This document shows positions 23,243 through 31,700 of a DNA stretch of 64,000 nucleotides, piece after piece; within the stretch, counting starts at the first letter, position 1, and every line of letters begins with the position of its first letter. The notes under the pieces are model-generated. The model worked only from the letters and a program-made list of their open reading frames with translations, did not search any database and was not told the DNA's origin. Made by a program: the position numbers and the translations under genes. Source of the stretch: Ruminococcaceae bacterium AB4001 (GTDB lineage: Bacteria; Bacillota; Clostridia; Saccharofermentanales; Saccharofermentanaceae); the NCBI GenBank assembly GCA_000621765.1, contig JHXJ01000001.1, positions 248,001 through 312,000 of the forward strand, written 5' to 3'.

Positions 23243-23334
23243 GCCGGCATAAGCCTAACTGGTAAGGCAGCGGTTTGCTAAACCGTGAGTAACCTTTATA
23301 AGGTGTCCGGGTTCAAGTCCCGGTGTCGACGCCA
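23243..23334 (+). tRNA. tRNA-Ser (GCT)
   Basis: 92 nt with long variable arm and encoded CCA. Anticodon stem CGGT/ACCG, loop TTGCTAA. The acceptor GCCGGCA/TGTCGAC has one C-A mismatch. Last tRNA of the array. Confidence 0.87.
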
Positions 23335-23362
23335 CTAATCTGAGGAAAGGAGATGGTACATC

Positions 23363-23854
23363 ATGTTCAAGACAGCTCAGGGGCAAATTACTACAGTTCC
23401 TGACATAGCAAAAAAGATCTTCGACTACATCATGTCTGACATGACTGAAAGTTATGAGATAACGATCGGTACGGACAGTCAGAATTTTGACAGGACGAAG
23501 ATGGTAGAAGTTATTGCGGTGCATAAGAAGGGCAAGGGCGGAACATTCTTTTACAACATTGAATTCATCCACCTGATCACCAACTTGAAGCAAAAGATCA
23601 ACGAAGAGACCGGGAGAAGCCTGTTCGTGGCTAACGATCTGTTCGATGCTCTTGAAGAGCTCTTCATGGAAAATGACATGCTGATCGATGATCTTGATGT
23701 ATCGTTCCAGATCCACTGCGATATCGGAAGAGCAGGTAAGACAAGCGTTCTCATCAAGGAGATCGTCAGCTGGGTCACAAGCCAGGGATTTGTCTGCCTG
23801 ATCAAGCCGGACAGCTATGCCGCTTCTGGTATAGCTGACAAATTCAGTAAGTAA
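23363..23854 (+). CDS. YkuK-family RNase H-like protein (DUF458)
   Basis: 163 aa. The sequence fits the YkuK/DUF458 family: ITIGTDSQNF near residue 34 (first acidic residue of an RNase H-like fold), VIAVHKKGKGGTFFYN, and DVSFQIHCDIGRAGKTSVLI with further acidic residues. YVDIG-like features and a final aspartate in IKPDSYAASGIADK fit too. The fold implies metal-dependent nuclease activity, but the biological role of YkuK is not established. It starts 29 bp after the last tRNA with a strong AAAGGAGA site and is followed by a terminator. It therefore appears to be the last gene of the tRNA/structured-RNA unit, perhaps processing those RNAs (inference). Confidence 0.85.
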   Translation: MFKTAQGQITTVPDIAKKIFDYIMSDMTESYEITIGTDSQNFDRTKMVEVIAVHKKGKGGTFFYNIEFIHLITNLKQKINEETGRSLFVANDLFDALEELFMENDMLIDDLDVSFQIHCDIGRAGKTSVLIKEIVSWVTSQGFVCLIKPDSYAASGIADKFSK

Positions 23855-23870
23855 GAGTTTGTGTTTAATG

Positions 23871-23915
23871 GGGTGCTGCGAAGTGGAGTGATTCGCTTCA
23901 GCGGCGCCCTTTTTT
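23871..23915 (+). terminator. Intrinsic terminator closing the tRNA array and ykuK-like gene
   Basis: Arms 23871-23883 and 23896-23909 pair with one bulge, followed by six T residues. Confidence 0.88.
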
Positions 23916-24028
23916 GTTTGGTTATGAATTGGGGGAAGGGGTGAGTAGGGATGAGATTTGCCCGTATTTTCGCAGCTGTGCAATCAAAATTCTGTTTTCT
24001 ATAACTTTTGAATACACCTGACTTCAGT

Positions 24029-24143
24029 GTTGACAGTTTTGTTGCTGATATTTGGTCAAATCCGTCAACATATTCGTCAACAATGGCTTTGTTGACAATT
24101 TTGTTGACGATTCCAAAGCAGAATCAGCAACATTTTCGTCAAC
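24029..24143. repeat. Nested inverted repeats of TTGAC/GTCAA half-sites
   Basis: Inner arms 24063-24083 and 24089-24109 match at 18 of 21 positions. Outer arms 24029-24049 and 24123-24143 match at about 17 of 21. Inner and outer arms resemble each other (GTTGAC-N5/6-GTTGNC), giving eight half-sites. The element sits about 80 bp before the PH-domain gene in an otherwise gene-free 23916-24221 stretch. It may be an operator array or a cruciform. Confidence 0.75.
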
Positions 24144-24221
24144 AGGGTTTCAAGTTGCAAAAGATTGCTCCTTAAAATGCTAAACTGAATGCATAGTTTG
24201 TTTTTCCTGAAAGGAGTTTTT

Positions 24222-24605
24222 ATGGCAATCAGTTTTAACCAGAATTCAGTATGGAATCTTAAGCCCATCGCGCTTGAAGCAGTAAGAACTGAGGTTAACG
24301 GTCTTTTGATCCAGGGCGAAAATCCCGTCATGGCATTCCAGACGATAAGGGACCAGCTGGTCTTCACCAACAAGAGGATCATATCAATAGACGTTCAGGG
24401 CGTTACCGGCAAGAGGAAGTCTTTCGGATCGATGCCTTATTCCAAGAAACAGTACTTTTCAATACAGACTCCCGGATTTGTAGAGATCTTTCCTGATTCG
24501 GAACTGTTCCTCATGTTCAATAACGGATATACGGCACAGTTTGAATTCAAGGGCAATGTCGACATCGGTCTGATCGGCCGCATGATCGCCCAGTTTGTTC
24601 TCTGA
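24222..24605 (+). CDS. Bacterial PH-domain protein
   Basis: 127 aa in a single domain: a mostly-beta stretch with GENPVMAFQTIRDQLVFTNKRIISIDVQGVTGKRKSFGSM and a C-terminal helix (DIGLIGRMIAQFVL). This is the bPH_1 pattern (FTNKRII... then KK...SIPY-like). Such proteins are common in Firmicutes, and no enzymatic role is known. The ATG at 24222 follows GAAAGGAG; an in-frame ATG at 24189 has no ribosome site. It lies downstream of the nested inverted repeats, which may regulate it. Confidence 0.82.
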   Translation: MAISFNQNSVWNLKPIALEAVRTEVNGLLIQGENPVMAFQTIRDQLVFTNKRIISIDVQGVTGKRKSFGSMPYSKKQYFSIQTPGFVEIFPDSELFLMFNNGYTAQFEFKGNVDIGLIGRMIAQFVL

Positions 24606-24639
24606 TGTCCTGGAAGATGCAGTTAAGTTCCCTGCGCAC

Positions 24640-24699
24640 TGTAAAGCACAGCAACGTCATGTAAGGCACAGTGACATTCTGTAAAGCACAGCAACGTTC
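24640..24699. repeat. Three 20-bp tandem repeats
   Basis: Units at 24640-24659, 24660-24679 and 24680-24699 share TGTAA(A/G)GCACAG. A degraded fourth unit runs to about 24719. They lie between the convergent PH-domain and alanine racemase genes. Confidence 0.7.
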
Positions 24700-24730
24700 T
24701 ATAACGTCTTATAAAGCACGAAAATAATAC

Positions 24731-25855
24731 TTATATAACGAGCCTCTTAACGTAGGGATGCACGAGCAAAGGATTGACCTGGACCTTTACTATGTCGCCT
24801 TCCTTTACCATGTTTTCGGTGACATCAATGGTCATGTGGGATACTCCGACCCTGCCGATGACAGGGCTCTTCTTGCCGTTTATCCATACGTTAAGGACGG
24901 GGACAGAAGAGATCCTTCTGAACAGATTCTTGATGAAGTTTGAGAACGTGAAATCCGTCGTGCCTCTCTGGGTCATGCCGATGCCGCAGTCTGTTCCGAC
25001 ACGGACTACTGCGAGGGAGCTGTCTCTTTTTAATTCCGCTTCGCCCCTGTAGCCGATATGCTCGCCTTCCTGTCTGTTGTAGACGGAGAAGACCTTTGAT
25101 TCCAGCCAGACGGCTTCTTCGAGATCGTTCTTTACGGATACTTTTCCGAGTATCGCGCTTCCGACTCTTACTGCATCGAAACCCAATGCGCCGAAAGAAA
25201 TTGCTGCCTTTGAATTTGCGATGTGGCAGATACCGGGATCGACATCGAATTCCTTGATCTTATCGATTGCCATCTTGAATACGCGGACCTGTTTTTCGAC
25301 GCTCTTCTTATAGTTGTTGATGCTTCCTGCAAGATGCGAAAAGCATCCTTCTATGGAGATGTAATCTTCGTAAAGCTTGAGGTTGGGAATGTCGTCGACA
25401 TTGAAGCCGTATCTGCCAAGTCCTGAATCTATCTGGACGTGCACTCTCGGCCTCTTGCCTGTGAGCTCATTTATATAGAGCAGTTCATGGATCTGCTTCT
25501 TGTTGCCGAATGCGATTACGACATCGTGTGTTACCATCAGCAATAACTCGCTGAAGTCAGTGATGGGTGTAAGAAGGAGGATGTCAGCCTTGCAGCCTTC
25601 CTGCCTTAATGCGATCGCCTCACAGGGTGAGGTAACGGCGTACATGAAGATATCCTGGTCCTTTATTATATTGTAGAGATTGGCGACGCCAAGGCCGTAG
25701 CCGTTCTCCTTGACTACCGCGATTATTTTCGCGCCGGTAGCCTCCTTAATGCATTTGACGTTATGTACAATTGCTTCCTGCTTGATAACCAGAGTAGCGT
25801 TCTTATCGAAGCAGCTGTTGGCGTTGATCTGTTCGTAAAAGAGTTCGTCACACAT
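24731..25855 (-). CDS. alr: Alanine racemase
   Basis: 374 aa, normal length. The PLP-binding lysine lies in AVVKENGYGLG near residue 49, in place of the usual KADAYGHG. The barrel continues with GRYGFN and HLANS-like HIANSKA. RVGSAILG marks the phosphate-binding region. The C-terminal beta domain has GYRGEAELKRDS and RVGTDCGIGM, but the usual catalytic tyrosine context (GYG/GYGD) is altered. It interconverts L- and D-alanine for peptidoglycan; given the changes, a related racemase substrate is possible. Divergent from the lipoprotein hydrolase gene. Confidence 0.82.
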   Translation of the reverse strand: MCDELFYEQINANSCFDKNATLVIKQEAIVHNVKCIKEATGAKIIAVVKENGYGLGVANLYNIIKDQDIFMYAVTSPCEAIALRQEGCKADILLLTPITDFSELLLMVTHDVVIAFGNKKQIHELLYINELTGKRPRVHVQIDSGLGRYGFNVDDIPNLKLYEDYISIEGCFSHLAGSINNYKKSVEKQVRVFKMAIDKIKEFDVDPGICHIANSKAAISFGALGFDAVRVGSAILGKVSVKNDLEEAVWLESKVFSVYNRQEGEHIGYRGEAELKRDSSLAVVRVGTDCGIGMTQRGTTDFTFSNFIKNLFRRISSVPVLNVWINGKKSPVIGRVGVSHMTIDVTENMVKEGDIVKVQVNPLLVHPYVKRLVI

Positions 25856-26007
25856 AAGATTACCTCACTTTCTGCCAATAGAATAAAGGCGCGAAAATTC
25901 AGATCATATTCATTTCGGCATCAAAATGACAAAGAATTTGAGTGAAAAACACGGCTTAAAGAGAAGGGAACTGCCACAGATCTGGTATGCCGGGGGCGAT
26001 GTTTGGG

Positions 26008-26013
26008 TATAAT
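26008..26013 (+). promoter_or_regulatory. TATAAT eight bases before the lipoprotein-hydrolase ATG
   Basis: A consensus -10 box at 26008-26013 lies so close to the ATG at 26021 that transcription would begin at or just before the start codon. That suggests a leaderless or near-leaderless mRNA. No clear -35 is visible. Confidence 0.35.
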
Positions 26014-26020
26014 TGAAGGC

Positions 26021-26917
26021 ATGGGACAAAGACTTAAAAGCGCTATTACAATCGTTCTGACAACGTGTCTGCTGGCATCCTGCAATGCCGGCAATGCAAA
26101 CGTTGAGACTAAAGTGACGGCCAAGGAAACTGTCATTACCAATACTCCTATGCCCGAACCTACAAGCGCTCCCGGTTATCCTGAATTCAAATACACGATA
26201 TCCGAGCCTGACGTGGACAAACCGGTCGGAAGGACCAGGACGGTAACCTTCTACCGTGACGGAAATCCGATATACGGGAAGATAACCGTTCCGGCAGGGA
26301 AGGGACCTTTTAAGACGATAATTATTTCGAGCGGATTGTATGCTTATCTCGGAAGATATTCCGGCAAGGCAAAAAGATACAGCGACAACGGATATGCCGT
26401 TATCGAGTTCCATTTTCAGAACGGCACTGCGCCCGAGCCGTATGCGGATCCTGAGTATTTAGGTGACTTCATCTACGACCAGGTGCTGGATCTTTATTCG
26501 ATAATTGACTCGATGGAATATTTCCCTGAGGTCGACAAGTCGAACATCTACCTGTACGGTCACAGCATGGGCGGGCTTGTCACTTCATATGCGGGCACGA
26601 TGCGCCAGGATGAGATAAAGGGTCTGATACTGGTCGATCCGAGTTTTTATGCTGCTGACTTTATGCATTTCCAGTTCGAAAAGAAGATAACTACCGACAT
26701 CTATCCATTGATCTCCGAGTGCAATATCCCAGTCGTGATAATCACGGGAACGGAAGGTAGCTTTGGAGAAGATCCTACTTTCTTTGATGAAGCGAGGGCA
26801 GCTTTCCCTGACTGCCGCTATGAGATCATTGAAGGTGCCGATCACCGCATGGACGGCGCGGCAAGCGACCAGGTGGTCGACCGTTCGATAGAAGTAATGG
26901 AAGCGTGGGAGAAATAA
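26021..26917 (+). CDS. Lipoprotein alpha/beta-hydrolase
   Basis: About 298 aa. An N-terminal signal ends in a lipobox (LLASC near residue 18-22), so it should be anchored outside the membrane. The alpha/beta-hydrolase core has a GHSMGG nucleophile elbow (YLYGHSMGGLVTSYAG near 180), an acidic residue in VIITGTEGSFGEDP and a final histidine in GADHRMDG. It probably hydrolyses ester or peptide substrates taken up outside the cell. The ATG at 26021 is used; a longer TTG form would put charged residues ahead of the signal peptide. Confidence 0.82.
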   Translation: MGQRLKSAITIVLTTCLLASCNAGNANVETKVTAKETVITNTPMPEPTSAPGYPEFKYTISEPDVDKPVGRTRTVTFYRDGNPIYGKITVPAGKGPFKTIIISSGLYAYLGRYSGKAKRYSDNGYAVIEFHFQNGTAPEPYADPEYLGDFIYDQVLDLYSIIDSMEYFPEVDKSNIYLYGHSMGGLVTSYAGTMRQDEIKGLILVDPSFYAADFMHFQFEKKITTDIYPLISECNIPVVIITGTEGSFGEDPTFFDEARAAFPDCRYEIIEGADHRMDGAASDQVVDRSIEVMEAWEK

Positions 26918-26956
26918 ATCACTTGTGGCTTGAAAATTATAATGTCACAGAAAGAA

Positions 26957-28753
26957 TCAGTCCCTGCCGATTATCTTCTTTACTTCATATACGAAGACGC
27001 CCTTGGTCTTACCTTTGAGCGGGATCTCGCCGACGTCGGCAACTTCAAGTCTGTCCTTGAGTCTTTCGTAAAGAACGTCGCTAATAAGCACCTGTCCCTT
27101 CTTGGCGTTGGCCTCAAGTCTTGCTGCCGTGTTGACGGTGTCGCCGATTGCCGTAAAGTCCATTCTGAATTCGCATCCGACGTTGCCGACGACTGCAGGA
27201 CCTACGTTGACGCCTACGCCGAAGCCGACGCTCCTGCCGAATCGCTTGATGAACTTCTCTTCGATGGCTTCGCCGCCCTTGACGATATCCATGGCTGCGC
27301 AGACGGCCTTGTATTCGTAGTCTTCAAGGTCGAAAGGCGAATTGAACACTGCCATCGTTGCGTCGCCGACGAACTTGTCCAGCGTGCCGCTGTTATCGAA
27401 GATGGATTTGGTAGTAAGGCTCAGGTACTCGTTTAAGATCTCGACGACCTGCTCAGGCTCAAGAGCTTCCGACATGGTCGTAAAGCCTCTGATGTCGACG
27501 AAGAGCACTGCGATGTCCCTGTTTTCGCCGCCGAGCTTGATCTCGAAATCACCTTTCTTGGCGATCTCTTCAACGATCTGCGGAGCGACATATTTCTGGA
27601 ATGCGTTGAGCACTTTCTTTTTCTTGCGGATCTCGAGCAGGTAGTTCATGCCGAGCGAGTAGAAGAAGGAGAGCACTATTACCAGCGGGAAGTATATGAC
27701 GCTGAATGAGTATCCGTTTTCGTTGATGGCGATGAGAAGTCCGATCTCAGCGCCGATGGCTACCACGAGGAGCAGTACTGACTGCCATATCTTGAGCTTC
27801 TTGAAAAGAAGGTGTAGCAGCATGGCGATGAGTGCGGTGACCAGCGCCGAATAGGAAGGATTTCCGTAAAGTGCGAAACGGCCCTGTATGTATGCCTGGA
27901 ACACGTTCGCGTGGATCTCGACTCCGTACATCTGCTTGCTTCCGCCGTTCGGAACGATGAAGTTATCCTGCATCTCCGGATCGTATGCGCCTACGAAAAC
28001 AATGCTGTCATCAAAGATCCTGGGGTCGATTCTGCCTTCCAAAACATCTACAAGGGAAAGGTACTCATAATCTCCGGGTTTTCCCGAAAAGTTTATGAGA
28101 GTTCTGCCGGTCATGTCCGTAGGTATCTCGTTGGGAGTCGTTCCCGTAGCGGAGCAGTATTTTCCGTACATGACCTTGGAAAAAGACTCGTATGTATTGC
28201 CATCGAATTTCTCGCTGGGGATTATCCTTCTTACGGTACCGTCGGAATCCTGTGAGAAATTGCAGTAACCTGTGGAAGTAACATCCAGCAGTTCTTTATA
28301 CGGGTTGGTGACGGCAGTGACAGGAAAGTAAGTGATACCGTTCGCATCTGTTTCCCATCTCTTGCTGTACTCGAGCTGGTTTACGACAACGACATTACCG
28401 TATTCTCCGGCTGCATCCACCAAAGCCTGATCGCCTTCCGGGTCGGTTTTGATATTACCTGATAACAGGATATCGAAACCTACTACATAAGGCCTTGTGT
28501 TCTCGTCAACGTTAAGCGTGTTTATAAGGTTTGCATAAACGCTTCTCGACCATGTCTGTATCGGTCCGTATTCTTCAAGAGTCCGGGTATCGATACCGAT
28601 TATCTTGATGTCACTTCTGATACCTCTCGGCACCTGGTAAAGAGAGTCGCGCGCAATATAGTCCAGCGCGCTGAACGCGTTCGTATACGTAAGCAGGAAA
28701 ACAAGTATTCCTACTATCAGGGCTTCGATTACGGTCAGAATATGCTTTTTCAT
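26957..28753 (-). CDS. CHASE2-domain adenylate cyclase
   Basis: 598 aa. An N-terminal TM helix (residues about 7-27) is followed by an extracytoplasmic CHASE2 sensor (about 30-310; contains GVEIHANVFQAYI). Three TM helices follow (about 315-385), then a class III cyclase domain (about 420-590). Both metal aspartates are present (VLFVDIRGFT and KFVGDATMAVF). The Lys of LDKFVGD and the Asp of IGDTVNTAARLE indicate ATP as substrate, giving cAMP. Its start is 3 bp after the stop of the giant repeat protein gene; together with the FecR-domain gene this forms one operon, so the exoprotein may be part of the signal it senses. Confidence 0.9.
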   Translation of the reverse strand: MKKHILTVIEALIVGILVFLLTYTNAFSALDYIARDSLYQVPRGIRSDIKIIGIDTRTLEEYGPIQTWSRSVYANLINTLNVDENTRPYVVGFDILLSGNIKTDPEGDQALVDAAGEYGNVVVVNQLEYSKRWETDANGITYFPVTAVTNPYKELLDVTSTGYCNFSQDSDGTVRRIIPSEKFDGNTYESFSKVMYGKYCSATGTTPNEIPTDMTGRTLINFSGKPGDYEYLSLVDVLEGRIDPRIFDDSIVFVGAYDPEMQDNFIVPNGGSKQMYGVEIHANVFQAYIQGRFALYGNPSYSALVTALIAMLLHLLFKKLKIWQSVLLLVVAIGAEIGLLIAINENGYSFSVIYFPLVIVLSFFYSLGMNYLLEIRKKKKVLNAFQKYVAPQIVEEIAKKGDFEIKLGGENRDIAVLFVDIRGFTTMSEALEPEQVVEILNEYLSLTTKSIFDNSGTLDKFVGDATMAVFNSPFDLEDYEYKAVCAAMDIVKGGEAIEEKFIKRFGRSVGFGVGVNVGPAVVGNVGCEFRMDFTAIGDTVNTAARLEANAKKGQVLISDVLYERLKDRLEVADVGEIPLKGKTKGVFVYEVKKIIGRD

Positions 28754-28756
28754 GGA

Positions 28757-31700
28757 TTAGTTGGCAACCTTCGTGAAAGTATAATCTGCGTTCTCATTTA
28801 CATAGACCTGCATGTTTCCGTTATATACGGTCGTGTCTTCTACGACATTGCCATTTGAATCTGTCATGTTTACAGTCCAGGTGCCGTCGTCGAGCGCGTA
28901 GTTCTCCTTGACCTCAAGCGGGAGGGGAACATCTGCAGGAAGAATTCTGTCCTGCAGCCATTCGGACATGAGCGTGACCTTTACAGTGGTGGTGTTTCCG
29001 GCCTTGTCCACAGCAGAGATGGTGAATGTCATAACACCGTATCCGGGGCTTAAGGTCGTGATGTTGCCGTTTCCTGAAATGGTCTTTCCGTTCGAATCCT
29101 TGACTGTGATCGAATCAAGGTTCTTATCGTCAGCAGTTATGTCCAGATTCGATGCGTACATTGTCGTACCGTTATCGAGAGTACCGGTCGTAGTCTTTAC
29201 GGACGGAGCGGTCTTATCGATCTGAGGCTTATCGGCGATCTTAATGCCATCTGTGAGAGCACCGTCATTACGTCTGAGATAGATGGTCTCAAGGCCTTCC
29301 GTGTAAGGGATGCTGTCTTTATATTCTCCACCGAGCTTATTGGAGATCTTGTATCCTGTAGGAGCCTTGAGTACGACATCGCTTGTAAAGAATCCGTTGT
29401 TGCCTGATGTGCCTTCAGGGATAAATGCTGTGGCAGGAGCCTTAAGGTAGCTGATGCTGAATTCAGCAGTGCGTGAATCGCTTGCGTAAGTATTTGTCTC
29501 TGCTACTGTTGCGAGTGCAATATATCTGCCCGGCTTGGTAGGTTTCTCTGTAGTATAAGAATCGTTAGAATCTGCCTCCTTATACCTGATGGTTACCTGG
29601 CCGTCAGAGTCTACCTTGTATTCCGGCTTTACAGTCTGTCCTACGTAGATATCAGCAACCGTAAGTTCCATAACTGTTACGGGATTAAGGCTGATGGTAA
29701 ATTCGCAGGTGCAGGTTGTGGAGCCGAATTCAGCTGTTTCAGGGATTGTTGCCCTTACAGTATAAGTGCCTGCAGCTGAAGGAACGGTCGAAGTAAACGC
29801 GGATCCGGAGCTTAACCTGTACTCGAATTCAGCTTTGTCTCCGACTTCGGATTCCGTCGTTACGACAGGCTTTACAACGCCGCCGACATAGATGTTAGCG
29901 ACGGTTACGCTCGCCTTCGGAGTCTTCTTGGCGATCGTAAATGTAGTTGCGCATGAAGTGCTCAGATACTTGTCTGATTCTGCGATAGTGGCTCTTACGT
30001 CGTAAGTGCCTGCAGCAGTAGGAACTTTTTCCGTGAAGTCTTTTTCAGAACTGAGCCTGTACTCGATAGTAACCTTACCATTAGAGATGGTCTCTACCTT
30101 GGGATTGGGAGTCTCGCCGACAACGATATCACTTACCGTAACGGTTGCCGTAGCTGCGTTCTTCTTGATGTTAAAAGTCTTCTCGCAGGTCGTGCTCAGG
30201 TAATTTGCGGTCTCTGCAATAGTTGCTCTTACAGAGTATGTGCCTGCTGCCGTCGGAACGGTTGATGAGTATGTTTTGTTATCGGCTGTGCTGATCTTGT
30301 ATTCGTATGTTGCCTTGCCGTCTGATTCACTTGTGACTACAGGGTTAGGTGTGCCGCCTACGAAAATGTCAGCGACGGATACAGATGCCTCAGGCTCCTT
30401 CTTTTCGATTGTGAAAGTACTTGTGCAGCTCGTGCTGAGGAATTCATCGGTCTCAGGTATGGTTGCGCGTACCGAGTATGTGCCGGCATCCGTGGGAACC
30501 GTAGTAGTGTAGGTGGAATCCGTTAAGAGCTTATACTCGTACGTGGTCTTGTCCTTACCGTTAGAATCTGTGGTAACGATGGGCTTTATCGTGCCGCCGA
30601 AAATGATGTCTTCGACATATACTTCTGCAGAAGCGGGTCTCTTATTGACAGTGAATTCTGCCGTGCAGGTTGTGCCCGTATAGTTCTTCGTTGCCTGAAT
30701 GGTAACTCTTACGGTATATTCGCCTGCAACTGAAGGGATATCTTCAGAATATGTATCAGATGTATTGAGTCTGTATTCAATGATCTGCTCACCCGTAGAA
30801 TCCGTTGTAACTTCAGGAGAAGGTATATCGCCGAGGGTAATGTCGGAAATGGTTACGGATGCTTCGGGCTGGCGCGGATTGATACTGAAGCTCTTTTCGC
30901 TGGTTGCTCCAAGATACTTGTCTGTCTCAGGGAGTGTTGCTCTTACAGTGTAAGTGCCTGCTTCAGTCGGCTTGTCGTCAGTGTAAGCAGAATCAAGATC
31001 GCTGCTGAGCTTGTACTCAAATACTATTGCTTCTTCGTCTACTTCGTAATCGTCAGCTGAAGGGACCACATAAGGTGAAACAGTCTCACCATATACGATG
31101 TTGTTAACGACGATATCTGCCGTTAATGTGATCTTTTTGACGTTGAAATCAGCGGTGCAGTACGTGCTTTCGAAGTTGGCTGTAGCAGCTATCGTTGCTC
31201 TTACAGTATAGGTGCCGGCAGCAGTAGGGATGTCGGATGAGTATGACGAATCCAGAGCACCGGCTTCTTTATATTCGTATGTGATGGTTCCGTCGGACTG
31301 TGTTCTTACTTTCGGGATCGGTGTGCCGCCGACATAGATGTCAGCAACGGTAACCGTAGCAGAAACATCTTTCCTGCTGATCGTGAAAGTGGTCGTGCAG
31401 GTCGTGCTGAGATATGTATCAGTTTCAGGTATTGTCGCCCTTACATCGTAAGTGCCGGCATCTCTGGGAACTGTATCTGAATATGCAGTTTCAGCTGCAG
31501 TGCTGAGTTTATACTCAAAAGTGGCTTTGTCCTTACCGTCGGATTCTGTAGTTACGACAGGATCAGGAATTTCTAGAAAGACGATGTCTTCTACTGTTAC
31601 GCTTGCTTCGGCAGTCTTCTTGTTGATCTTAAATGTAGCTGTGCAGGTAGTGCTTTCGTAGTTTGCAGTAGCTGCCAGTGTTGCTCTTATGGTATAGGTG

